Shown here one piece after another: positions 32,128 to 40,256 of a stretch of 64,000 nt of DNA (positions are counted from its first letter, which is position 1; every line of letters starts with the position of its first letter). The translations under genes were made by a program, and so were the position numbers. The stretch comes from Actinopolyspora saharensis. GTDB taxonomy: Bacteria; Actinomycetota; Actinomycetes; Mycobacteriales; Pseudonocardiaceae. Below the pieces are notes generated by a model. The model did no database searches and had not been told where the DNA came from. It saw only the letters and a program-made list of their open reading frames with translations. The stretch is taken from assembly GCF_900100925.1 (NCBI RefSeq), contig NZ_FNKO01000001.1, forward strand, positions 1 through 64,000. The letters are read 5' to 3'.

Positions 32128-32763
32128 TCAACCGACCTTCGCGGCGTCCTTGGGGGTGACCCTGGGGCGGGGGACCCGCAGTTTGCGCAACTGCATCGCC
32201 CGGATGAACGCGTACCACCCCAGGCTGAGGGACTTCTCCGCGGAGTCGGGGAACTTTGCGCGCACCTGCTTGTTGACCAGCCTGCCGAGCATGAGCCCCT
32301 CGAAGACCATCGTCACCAGCAGTGCCAGGCAGAACACCGTGGCCAGCTGTTCCAGCAGCGGGTTCCGGAGCAGCGTCACGGCGAAGACGATCAGCACCAG
32401 CGGCATGAACAGGCCCATCAGATGCCTGCGGGAGTCCACGACGTCGCGCACGTGGGCGCGCACCGGTCCGCGGTCGCGCTGCATCAGGTAGCGGTCGTCG
32501 CCGGCCATCATCCGCTCGCGCCGCTCCGCCGCAGCCTTGCGCCTCTCGGGCTTGTTGCGGCGCATCCGCTTGATCGCTTCGCGCTGGGTCTGCGGCGGGG
32601 GCGGGACCGGGCCGCGCTTCCTGCCCTCGGCCTCGCGTCGTTTCGGGGTCGGTTTGCCCTTCGGCTGGGTGGGATCGCCCGCTTCCCTGCGCGTCGCCTG
32701 TTCGCCTCCGTCGTTGTCGACGGTGGCGGTCTGTTCGGCACTGTTGCGACGGAGGAACTTCAC
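32128..32763 (-). CDS. DUF3043 family membrane protein
   Basis: This 211-aa protein has a charged, disordered N-terminal half (Lys/Arg/Pro/Glu-rich, residues 1-95) and a segment with MRRNKPERRKAAAERRERMM and DRYLMQRDRGPVRAHVRD. Two membrane helices follow at about residues 118-165, then a conserved tail LGWYAFIRAMQLRKLR. It corresponds to Rv2206 of M. tuberculosis, encoded near cobT; the function is unknown. GTG 32763 has a -10-like TACGCT 6 nt upstream. It is divergent from the ErpA gene. The 264 nt between its stop and the aldo/keto reductase hold no gene. Confidence 0.87.
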   Translation of the reverse strand: MKFLRRNSAEQTATVDNDGGEQATRREAGDPTQPKGKPTPKRREAEGRKRGPVPPPPQTQREAIKRMRRNKPERRKAAAERRERMMAGDDRYLMQRDRGPVRAHVRDVVDSRRHLMGLFMPLVLIVFAVTLLRNPLLEQLATVFCLALLVTMVFEGLMLGRLVNKQVRAKFPDSAEKSLSLGWYAFIRAMQLRKLRVPRPRVTPKDAAKVG

Positions 32764-32769
32764 ACCACC

Positions 32770-32775
32770 AGCGTA
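32770..32775 (-). promoter_or_regulatory. Candidate -10 element of the DUF3043 gene, leaderless start
   Basis: TACGCT on the minus strand lies 6 nt before GTG 32763. Confidence 0.45.
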
Positions 32776-33027
32776 AGTGACACCGCGCGCGCACTGAACA
32801 AGGAGTCAGGGCGAGCCTGCAGCCGCGGCTCGTCGCAGCGTGGTCCTCCGCGGTGGTCGTGTGCACGGCGTCGGTCGAAATCCCGCGTTCCGCGCGTACC
32901 ATGTGAGGTAGTGCCCGAGGGTGTCACAATCGGCCGTGCGCGGGTTGGCCCGCGGGAATACTCGCACTTACCGTGACGGTTGAGGTCGCGGGAACCTGCC
33001 AGCAGCCGCAAACCGCAAGGGAGAGCC

Positions 33028-33393
33028 ATGACCGCCCAGGAGACAACCGTGCAGACCGAGGCGCCTGCTCATGGCGTCACGTTGACCGACTCTGCGGCCA
33101 GCAAGGCCAAGAGCCTCCTCGAGCAGGAGGGGCGCGATGACATGCACCTGCGCATTGCTGTGCAGCCGGGCGGATGCGCCGGTCTGCGTTACCAGCTGTT
33201 CTTCGACGAGCGCACGCTCGACGGGGACGCGGTGCGTGACTTCAACGGTCTGGACGTGGTGGTCGACCGCATGAGCGCCCCCTACGTGCAGGGCGCCGAG
33301 ATCGACTTCGTGGACAACATCGAGAAGCAGGGCTTCACGATCGACAACCCGAACGCGGGCGGCTCGTGCGCCTGCGGCGACTCATTCCACTGA
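33028..33393 (+). CDS. erpA: Iron-sulfur cluster insertion protein, ErpA/HesB-IscA type
   Basis: This 121-aa A-type carrier delivers Fe-S clusters to apo-enzymes. The three invariant cysteines are Cys50 (QPGGCAGLRY) and Cys114/Cys116 (GGSCACGDSF). Actinobacterial orthologues (Rv2204c) have the same length and neighbourhood. Client candidates in this window are LipA and the Rieske protein QcrA, which is an inference. The ATG is preceded by AAGGGAG at good spacing. A 12-bp terminator hairpin lies 22 nt after the stop. Confidence 0.93.
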   Translation: MTAQETTVQTEAPAHGVTLTDSAASKAKSLLEQEGRDDMHLRIAVQPGGCAGLRYQLFFDERTLDGDAVRDFNGLDVVVDRMSAPYVQGAEIDFVDNIEKQGFTIDNPNAGGSCACGDSFH

Positions 33394-33414
33394 ACGATCC
33401 GGAGAACGTCTCGT

Positions 33415-33448
33415 GCGGGGTGGCTCGAAGGAGCCGCCCCGCGCTCTT
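33415..33448 (+). terminator. Terminator of erpA
   Basis: GCGGGGTGGCTC and GAGCCGCCCCGC form a 12-bp stem (one G-U pair) with a GAAG loop. It is followed by GCTCTTGTT, a weak U-tract. Confidence 0.75.
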
Positions 33449-33887
33449 GTTCCGGGCCGCTCAACGTCTCCGGTCCCGTCCCCGAGCGGTCCGTGGTGGG
33501 GCGTGCCGCTCTCCGGGCGTCGCCACACCGTGGGGACGAATCGAGATGAGGCGCCCCTTCCCGGCTGCCGACCGGGATTTCGGTGATACCCCCGCGGTGG
33601 TGTGGTTTTACCTCCGGAATTCGGTCCCGTTGTGGTTCGGACGACCGGAGGAGGTGCGGGAATTCTTCGTCCGGAGGAACTCCGCTTCGCGGAGCACCTC
33701 CCTCCTTCTTGCGGGGGAATTAATCTCGGGTGGTCACCTTCCGGTGCGTTTTCGGCGGATCCGGTCGGTTCGGGAATTCTTCACCGGCGGGTTTCGGGAG
33801 GCAGCGCTCCCGCAGTCCTGCCCGAAAGAAAGCGGCTCCGCGCGCGGGCCCCGGCGGGACCGCCCCGCCGGGGAAATCGCCGAGCGG
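33449..33887. other. Gene-free, AT-richer stretch with nested inverted repeats
   Basis: These 440 nt between erpA and the amylase gene show no convincing coding frame and are clearly less GC-rich than their neighbours. GAGGTGC (33651-33657) and GCACCTC (33694-33700) enclose the hairpin CTCCGC-TTC-GCGGAG. GGGAATTCTTC occurs twice (33659 and 33772). TTTCGGG and CCCGAAA enclose a third hairpin near 33797-33827, and a 10-bp hairpin follows at 33849. Confidence 0.5.
33849..33873 (-). terminator. Hairpin downstream of the alpha-amylase gene
   Basis: CCCCGGCGGG and CCCGCCGGGG form a 10-bp stem with an ACCGC loop, 14 nt beyond the amylase stop codon. There is no U-tract directly after it. Confidence 0.5.
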
Positions 33888-35372
33888 TCACCCGCCGAGC
33901 ACGGCGGCCCGGTGCAGTGCCACTCCGGAGTTCGGCTCGACGGTCGCGGTGAACGTGCCGTCCGAGTTCACCTCGACGGTCTCGCCGCCGCACTCACCGT
34001 TGTCGAAGCGGCCCGTCAGCACGTTGCAGTAGGTGCCAGCGGGCAGGGAGGACCGGAACTGGCGAGTCGTCTCCCCGGAGTCCTGCCCTTGAGCACCACC
34101 GGAGTTGAACACGACGAATCCCGCGTCGCCACGTCCGAAGGCGATCACGCTGTTGCCGTCGTCCCACCAGTCGGTCAGCCCGGTACCGCGCACGGCCCGG
34201 TTGAACCCGATCATGCCCGCCACGGACGGGTGCCGGTGCGTGCACACCCAGGCGCCGTCGTCCGCGCAATCCGCGGGCCGGGTGAAACCGCGGCCGTCGG
34301 AGGGCGGGCCCGCGTCGGTGTCGGCACCGAACTCGAAGCCGGACAGGATCCGCGGGGTGCCGTAGGGGAAGGCCAGGGTGAAGGCGTTGGCGAGGTCGTA
34401 GGCGGCCCCGTCCCGGTAGCTCAGCGGTGGCGAGTCGCGTTCGGTGTCGTGGTTGGCCACGAACACGACCGCCTGCTCGCTGTCGAGGTTCGTCTCCTCC
34501 GGGAGGTTCCTCAGGTCTGCGACGGAGCCCGTGGCGAAGGCGTTGGAGACGCGGTCGGTGTAGGTGAACGTGGTCACGTCCCCGTTGCCGGTGTACTCCG
34601 TCCCACCGGTGGTGGAGTCCGCGATCACCTCCTGGTAGACGTACGGCTCGTTGCCGGAGGTGGTCTCGTGGAGACCGTCCACGAGCGCCGCGATGTCCTC
34701 CGGGGGCATGTGCTTGGCCCCGTCCAGGCGGAACCCGGAGACCCCCATGTCGATCAGCCTGTTCAGGTAGGCGAGCTGGGTGTCGCGCACCTTGCTCGAA
34801 CCCGTTCTCAGGTCGGCTAGTCCGACCAGCTCGCAGTTGCGGACCTCCCACTGGTCCGTGTAGTCCGCGATGTTCTCGCGGCAGTCGTGGAAGTCGGAGT
34901 CGACGTAGGTGCCGGGGTAGTCGTACTTCGAGTACTCCGTGCCCCCGCTGCCCGGGCCGGAGCCCTGGGACCCCGAGCCGGACATGTGGTTGAGCACCGC
35001 GTCGACGTAGACCTTCACCCCGGCCGCGTTGCACGCGGAGACCATGTTCGCGAAGCTCTCCGCGTCACCCCTCCTGCTCCGGAGGTCGTAGCTGACTGGC
35101 TGGTAGTCCTCGTACCAGGGATAGCTCTGGTCGGCGAGTTGTACGTGCTCGGTGGGCGGGGACACCTGGATCGCCGTGTAGCTGTCCGGGCCCAGCGAGC
35201 TCCGGCACTCCTCGGCCAGCGAGTCCCAGGGCCACCCGAACATCTGCACGATCGGCCCCTCGGCCTCCGTGGCAGGTGCGGCAGCCGCTTCTTCTGCGGG
35301 TGCTGTCGCGGCTGCGGGAACCACGACAGCACCCGCGAGCGCGGTGATCGTCGCCAGCGCAACCGGTCGCAT
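33888..35372 (-). CDS. Secreted alpha-amylase (GH13)
   Basis: This 494-aa extracellular enzyme cleaves internal alpha-1,4 bonds of starch. A signal peptide is clear: MRPVALATITALAG, then Ala-rich sequence to about residue 33. The GH13 catalytic residues are Asp217 in GFRLDGAKH, Glu248 in VYQEVIAD and Asp309 in VANHDTERD; the first conserved region is VYVDAVLNHM. A C-terminal beta-domain (Aamy_C type) ends with GVALHRAAVLGG, and there is no starch-binding module. It resembles Streptomyces-type (animal-like) amylases. ATG 35372 has AGGAGG 7 nt upstream. It is transcribed divergently from a glucoamylase gene, and together they would take starch to glucose. Confidence 0.94.
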   Translation of the reverse strand: MRPVALATITALAGAVVVPAAATAPAEEAAAAPATEAEGPIVQMFGWPWDSLAEECRSSLGPDSYTAIQVSPPTEHVQLADQSYPWYEDYQPVSYDLRSRRGDAESFANMVSACNAAGVKVYVDAVLNHMSGSGSQGSGPGSGGTEYSKYDYPGTYVDSDFHDCRENIADYTDQWEVRNCELVGLADLRTGSSKVRDTQLAYLNRLIDMGVSGFRLDGAKHMPPEDIAALVDGLHETTSGNEPYVYQEVIADSTTGGTEYTGNGDVTTFTYTDRVSNAFATGSVADLRNLPEETNLDSEQAVVFVANHDTERDSPPLSYRDGAAYDLANAFTLAFPYGTPRILSGFEFGADTDAGPPSDGRGFTRPADCADDGAWVCTHRHPSVAGMIGFNRAVRGTGLTDWWDDGNSVIAFGRGDAGFVVFNSGGAQGQDSGETTRQFRSSLPAGTYCNVLTGRFDNGECGGETVEVNSDGTFTATVEPNSGVALHRAAVLGG

Positions 35373-35410
35373 CAAACCGCCTCCTCCTCTAGCGGTGTCG
35401 TACGGCACAC

Positions 35411-35439
35411 AGCAGAGCTTCTTGAAAGGATAAAGTCAA
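35411..35439 (-). promoter_or_regulatory. Candidate promoter of the alpha-amylase gene
   Basis: On the minus strand, TTGACT (-35, 35439-35434) is separated by 17 nt from TCTGCT (-10, 35416-35411). This would give a leader of about 30 nt before ATG 35372. Confidence 0.4.
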
Positions 35440-35546
35440 CACCTCTTGGGTAGTTCTCCCGTTCGAATCGCGTGCCCCGTGGAGCGGCGTTCCATTCTGA
35501 ACGAATGAAAGAAGTCCTTTTCCTGGGAATTCTTCTTTATCGATTG

Positions 35547-35558
35547 CGCCGGCCGGCG
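35547..35558. promoter_or_regulatory. Palindrome in the amylase/glucoamylase divergent region
   Basis: The perfect 12-bp palindrome CGCCGGCCGGCG lies between the two divergent starch genes and could be a repressor site. At this GC content it could also be chance. Confidence 0.3.
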
Positions 35559-35664
35559 GAGGAATGCAGATAATCCGCCACGGTCTGATCAGGCGAAAGC
35601 CCCGCAGGAGCTGACGAACTCCGGCGGTGCTTCGCGAGCCCAGGCAGGAGGGAAGGAATCGACG

Positions 35665-37815
35665 ATGCGTACTGGACGGAGAAGACGCGTCGGCCGCGGT
35701 GGTCGCGTGGTCGGGCTGGTCGCGGCGGCACTGGCCGGGATCACGGCCGCTGCCGGAGCGCCCCCGGCAGTGGCGGCCGGGGAGGCACCCGGGGCCCCGG
35801 GGATCTCCGCGGCGTGGACGACCGGCGCGAAGAACGGGGTCGGCACCTCGACCACGACGGACTCGAAGGTCTGGCACACCCTCGGTCAGGGGGTGCTCAA
35901 CGAGGTCTACTACCCGCAGCTGGACGTGCCCAACGTCCAGGACATGCAGTACGTGGTCAGCGACGGGGAGAACTTCACCGAGCTCGAGCGCGACGCCACC
36001 GAGCAGCGGATCGAACTGCCCGACTCGCGTTCGCTGCGCTACCGGCAGATCAACACCGACGCCGACGGCCGCTACCGCATCACCAAGACCTACGTCACCG
36101 ACCCGCAGCGCTCGGTGCTGATGGTGCGTACCCGCTTCGAGGTGCTCCGGGGCGGGCCGCTGCAGCTCTACGCGCTGTACAACCCCTCGCTGAACGGCAG
36201 CGGAATGGGCGACACCGGAGCCACCTCGCAGGGCTCGCTCGTGGCCAGCGACGGTGAGGTCTCCAGCGCGCTGGCCTCGTCGGTCGGCTTCGACGCGGCC
36301 ACCAGCGGTTACAGCGGGACCTCCAGCGACGGCTACCAGGACCTCTCCGCGGACCACCGACTCGACCGCGAGTACACCGAGGCCGCCGATCCCGGCAATC
36401 TGGTGCAGACCGCCCGGATCCCGGTCGAGAAGGACACCACCTTCACGCTCACCCTCGGTTTCGGCCCCGATCGCAGCGCCGCGAAGGCGGCGACGACGGC
36501 CGCTCTGGACAGGACGTACGAGGCGGCACGAGCCGAGTACGACTCGGGCTGGCACGACTACCTGTCCTCCCTGCGCGAGACACCGGAGTCGGTCACCTCG
36601 CGCGGGCTGACCACCCAGTACAACGTCGCGGCCATGACGTTGAAGTCGCAGGAGGACAAGACCAGGAGGGGAGCCTTCGTCGCCTCTACCTCGATCCCGT
36701 GGGGCGGGGCCAAGAACGCCGACGAGTGCTGCACCCCCGGCTACCACCTGGTGTGGTCGCGAGACCTGTACCACACGGCCACGGCGGCCCTGGCGCTCGG
36801 TGACCGGGCCGCGGCCGATCGCGCGCTCGACTACCTGCTGAACGTGCAGTGGAACGAGGACGGCTCCTTCCCCCAGAACACCTGGCTCGACGGGGAGCCG
36901 CACTGGCAGAGCCTGCAGCTGGACGAGGTCGCCTACCCGATCGTGCTCGCCCACGAGCTCGGCCGTACCGGTGACGCGGAATGGGCGAAGCTCAAGAAGT
37001 CGGCCGACTTCATAGTCGAGAACGGGCCGTCCACTCCCCAGGAGCGCTGGGAGGAGGAGGGCGGCTACTCGCCCTCGACGATCGCGGCCGAGATCGCCGG
37101 GCTGGTCACGGCCGCGGACATGGCGCGCCAGCACGGTGACGAGCAGTCGGCGCAGCGTTACCTGGACACGGCCGACGAGTGGCAGCGCAAGGTCGATGAC
37201 TGGACGTTCACCACCTCGGGCCCGCACGGCGACGGCGCGTACTACCAGCGCATCGACGACGACGGGAACCCGAACAACGGGAACGAGCTGTGCCTGAACA
37301 ACGGAGGCGGCTGCCACGATGAGCGCGCGATCATCGACGCGGGTTTCCTCGACCTGGTCCGGCTCGGAGTCAAACCGGCCGACGCGCCCGCGGTGCGCGA
37401 TTCGCTGGCCGAGACGGACGCGCAGCTGCGGGTGCGGACCCCGAACGGGCCCGGTTGGTACCGGTACAACCACGACGGCTACGGCGAGAAGGCCGGCGGC
37501 GACCCCTACGCGGGGGAGGGCGTCGGCAGGCTCTGGCCGCTGCTGACCGGTGAGCGCGGGGAGTACGAGCTGGCCGCGGGCGGCTCGGCCAGCAAGCACC
37601 TGGAGACCATGGCGCGCATGGCCAACGAGGGCCACCTCATCCCCGAGCAGGTCTGGGACCGGGAGTCCGGGAACGGGTTCGTGTTCGGTGAGGGGACCGG
37701 TTCCGCGACACCGCTGGCCTGGTCGATGAGCCAGTTCATCCAGCTGGCGCGCAACATGGACGCGGGCGAGAACGTGGAGACCCCGGACGTCGTGGCCGAG
37801 CGCTACGCGCGCTGA
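35665..37815 (+). CDS. Secreted glucoamylase / glucodextranase-type glycosidase (GH15)
   Basis: This 716-aa exported enzyme releases glucose from the non-reducing ends of alpha-glucans. An Arg-rich N-region (RTGRRRRVGRGGR) precedes a hydrophobic core and an Ala-Pro-Ala cleavage region near residue 38. The N-terminal beta-sandwich runs to about residue 300 and the (alpha/alpha)6 GH15 barrel follows. The general acid is probably Glu464 in QERWEEEGGYSPS and the general base Glu661 in LIPEQVWD. The ATG is preceded by AGGAGGGAAGG. It is divergent from the alpha-amylase. It could also act on dextran-type alpha-1,6 bonds, as glucodextranases do, and sequence alone does not decide. Confidence 0.92.
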   Translation: MRTGRRRRVGRGGRVVGLVAAALAGITAAAGAPPAVAAGEAPGAPGISAAWTTGAKNGVGTSTTTDSKVWHTLGQGVLNEVYYPQLDVPNVQDMQYVVSDGENFTELERDATEQRIELPDSRSLRYRQINTDADGRYRITKTYVTDPQRSVLMVRTRFEVLRGGPLQLYALYNPSLNGSGMGDTGATSQGSLVASDGEVSSALASSVGFDAATSGYSGTSSDGYQDLSADHRLDREYTEAADPGNLVQTARIPVEKDTTFTLTLGFGPDRSAAKAATTAALDRTYEAARAEYDSGWHDYLSSLRETPESVTSRGLTTQYNVAAMTLKSQEDKTRRGAFVASTSIPWGGAKNADECCTPGYHLVWSRDLYHTATAALALGDRAAADRALDYLLNVQWNEDGSFPQNTWLDGEPHWQSLQLDEVAYPIVLAHELGRTGDAEWAKLKKSADFIVENGPSTPQERWEEEGGYSPSTIAAEIAGLVTAADMARQHGDEQSAQRYLDTADEWQRKVDDWTFTTSGPHGDGAYYQRIDDDGNPNNGNELCLNNGGGCHDERAIIDAGFLDLVRLGVKPADAPAVRDSLAETDAQLRVRTPNGPGWYRYNHDGYGEKAGGDPYAGEGVGRLWPLLTGERGEYELAAGGSASKHLETMARMANEGHLIPEQVWDRESGNGFVFGEGTGSATPLAWSMSQFIQLARNMDAGENVETPDVVAERYAR

Positions 37816-37842
37816 CCGGCCACGGCGAGTCGGGAGGAGATC

Positions 37843-37876
37843 GGGTGGGGGGACGCGGCGTCGCGTCCCCCCACCC
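37843..37876. terminator. Hairpin between convergent glucoamylase and asnB
   Basis: A perfect 14-bp stem (GGGTGGGGGGACGC / GCGTCCCCCCACCC) with a 6-nt loop fills the 66-nt gap between the two gene ends. It has no U-tract but serves both directions. Confidence 0.7.
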
Positions 37877-37881
37877 GGAGG

Positions 37882-39810
37882 TCACAGCTTGACCGGGTAG
37901 TGCGGTTCGGGAACGCTCGGGGTCAGCCGGTTCTCCACGAAGATGCCGTGCCAGATCATGAACACCAGCAGTGCCCACAGCCTGCGGCTGTGGTCCAGCA
38001 CGCCGGAGCGGTGCTCCTCCAGCAGCTGCAGCACGGCGGTCTTGTTCAGCAGCTCGTCGGTCTGCGACTCGCGGATGATGTTGCGCGCCCAGTCGTGCAT
38101 CTCGTCGCGCAGCCAGTGCCGGATGGGAACGGGAAAACCGAGCTTGCGGCGTTCGAGCACGTGGCCGGGGACGATCTTGGCCAGGGCGCGGCGCAGCGCG
38201 TACTTGGTGGTGTCCTTGGTGATCTTCTGGTCCAGCGGGATGGTGCTGGCGGTGCGGAACACCTCGTGGTCGAGGAACGGAACCCGCAGCTCCAGCGAGT
38301 TCGCCATCGTCACCTTGTCGGCCTTGACGAGGATGTCACCGCGCAGCCAGGTGAACAGATCCACGTGCTGCATGCGGGTCACCGGATCCCAGCCCTGGGA
38401 GCTCCGGTAGGCCGCCGCGGTGACGTCGGTGTGCGAGACGTTCGGGTCGAAGTGCGTCAGCAGGTTCTTGAGCTGCTCGTCCCGGAAGATCCGCGCGTTG
38501 CCGTAGTAGCGCTCCTCCAGCGGGAGTGCCCCGCGGCGGAGCAGGTCCTTGCCGCGCACCCCCTCGGGAATGGCCGTGGACACGCGCCCCATGGCCTTGC
38601 GCACCGAGCCGGGAACGCGCTCGAAGGGAGCCAGCGAGAGCGGTTCGCGGTAGATCGAGTACCCGCCGAACAGCTCGTCGGCGCCCTCCCCGGAAAGCAC
38701 CACCTTGACGTGCTTGCGCGCCTCCCGGGCGATGAACCACAACGGCACCAGCGCCGGATCGGCCACCGGGTCGTCGAGGTACCAGATGATCAGCGGCAGG
38801 GTCTCCATCATCTCCTCGGGGGAGACGGTGCGCACCACGTGCTTGACCCCGATGGCCGCCGCCGACTCGGCGGCGACGTCGACCTCCGAGTAGCCCTGGC
38901 GCTCGAACCCGGTCGTGAACGTGACCAGATCGGGGTTGTGCTCCTTGGCCAGCGCCGCGATCGCGGTCGAGTCGATGCCCCCGGACAGGAACGCCCCGAC
39001 CGTCACGTCGGCGCGCATGTGCTTGGCCACGGAGTCGCGCATCACGTCGGCGATGTCGTTGTGCAGCTGGTCGGCAGCACCGTCGTCCTTGATCTCCCGA
39101 GACGAGAAGTTCGGGGAGAAGTAGCGCTCGGTCACCAGCTGGCCGCCGGGGGCCACGGTGAACGAGGTCCCCGACTCGATGCGCCTGATCGAGCGGTGCA
39201 GCGACTCCGGTTCCGGCACGTACTGCAGGACCAGGTAGTGCTGCAGGGACCTGCGGTCGACGTCCTCGGAGACTCCCAGCGTCGGGGCCAGGTGGAGGAG
39301 GCTCTTCTTCTCGCTGGCGAAGGCGACACCGTTCGGGCCGCTGGAGTAGTACATCGGCTTGATCCCGAAGGGATCCCTGGCGCCGAAGACGACGTGGCGT
39401 TCGTTGTCCCAGATCAGGAAGGCGAACATCCCACGCAGGCGCCCGACCATCGAGGGGCCGAGGTAGTGGTAGGCGACGATGATCGTCTCGCTGTCGCCGT
39501 CCGTGTGGAAAGCGGCGCCGTACTGCTCGGTCAGCTCCGCGCGCAGCTCGAGATAGTTGTAGATCTCACCGTTGAACAGGATGGTGTAGCGACCGGGGGA
39601 CTCGGGCGGCCCCCAGCTCAACGGCTGGTGCGAGTGTTCGACGTCGATGACCGACAGGCGGTTGAAGCCGAACACGACTTCACCACCGTGCCAGGTGTCA
39701 CTCTCGTCCGGTCCTCGGTGCCGCTGACACGGCAGCGCGTTGGCCACCGCGTTCGTTGCGTTGCCGGCGTTCTCTTCGGTGGGACAAACCAGTCCAAGCA
39801 GGCCGCACAC
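37882..39810 (-). CDS. asnB: Asparagine synthetase B (glutamine-hydrolysing)
   Basis: This 642-aa cytoplasmic enzyme makes asparagine from aspartate, glutamine and ATP. The start is GTG 39810 because the catalytic nucleophile must be residue 2: V/M-C-G-L-L-G. The N-terminal Ntn glutaminase domain shows RHRGPDESD, FNRLSVID and FNGEIYNYLELR. The synthetase domain carries the PP-loop FLSGGIDST near residue 315 and LSGEGADELFGGY. An upstream in-frame extension would block Cys maturation and is rejected. Orthologous to Rv2201. It is divergent from ctaC across 446 nt. Confidence 0.96.
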   Translation of the reverse strand: MCGLLGLVCPTEENAGNATNAVANALPCQRHRGPDESDTWHGGEVVFGFNRLSVIDVEHSHQPLSWGPPESPGRYTILFNGEIYNYLELRAELTEQYGAAFHTDGDSETIIVAYHYLGPSMVGRLRGMFAFLIWDNERHVVFGARDPFGIKPMYYSSGPNGVAFASEKKSLLHLAPTLGVSEDVDRRSLQHYLVLQYVPEPESLHRSIRRIESGTSFTVAPGGQLVTERYFSPNFSSREIKDDGAADQLHNDIADVMRDSVAKHMRADVTVGAFLSGGIDSTAIAALAKEHNPDLVTFTTGFERQGYSEVDVAAESAAAIGVKHVVRTVSPEEMMETLPLIIWYLDDPVADPALVPLWFIAREARKHVKVVLSGEGADELFGGYSIYREPLSLAPFERVPGSVRKAMGRVSTAIPEGVRGKDLLRRGALPLEERYYGNARIFRDEQLKNLLTHFDPNVSHTDVTAAAYRSSQGWDPVTRMQHVDLFTWLRGDILVKADKVTMANSLELRVPFLDHEVFRTASTIPLDQKITKDTTKYALRRALAKIVPGHVLERRKLGFPVPIRHWLRDEMHDWARNIIRESQTDELLNKTAVLQLLEEHRSGVLDHSRRLWALLVFMIWHGIFVENRLTPSVPEPHYPVKL

Positions 39811-40256
39811 GCGTCTCGCGCACCTCTCGTGTCGCGGGGATTTCGATTCGCTGACCCCCGATGCGGGTGATCGGGACCCCAGTATGCCGTGTCCGCCCGG
39901 CCGGGCTGCACGCACGGGGCGGAGTCACTCTTTGTTCACTCTTCCGATGGTGATTCTTTCGGGGGTGGGGAGCGCGGGGAGCCCGCGCGAGGCGCGCGAG
40001 TGTGATCGGATTGCCGCGGGCAGCCCCGGCGGCTCCGCCGCGCGGAGCTCGGCTGCGCGTGGCGGCGGGTTCCGGACTGGTGATCTGGGCCACTGGGGGT
40101 GACCATGGTTCGGGCGGTCACCTGACCCCGGAGCAGTATCGCGGCTACTACTGGGCTAGGGTCGCTACAGTATTCCGGCGGCCGATCCTCCGTCGTGGAC
40201 GGAGGAAAAACGCCAGCGCCGTGCCGGTGAGTTTCACATGGAGGAGGCGTCGCGCA
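39811..40256. other. Divergent promoter region between asnB and ctaC
   Basis: This is 446 nt without a gene. TACAGT (40166-40171) is a possible -10 for ctaC. It is followed in the presumed leader by the hairpin CCTCCGTC-GTG-GACGGAGG (40187-40205) with AAAAA behind it. No clear asnB promoter was found. Confidence 0.45.
40187..40205 (+). promoter_or_regulatory. Leader hairpin upstream of ctaC
   Basis: A perfect 8-bp stem with a GTG triloop is followed by AAAAACG, 51 nt before the ctaC start. It may stabilise the leader or act as a regulatory hairpin. It lacks the U-tract of a terminator. Confidence 0.4.

Noticed and set aside
35455..35475. tRNA T-loop-like GTTCGAATC upstream of the glucoamylase
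   Set aside because: No matching 5-bp T-stem, anticodon arm or acceptor stem can be formed around it.
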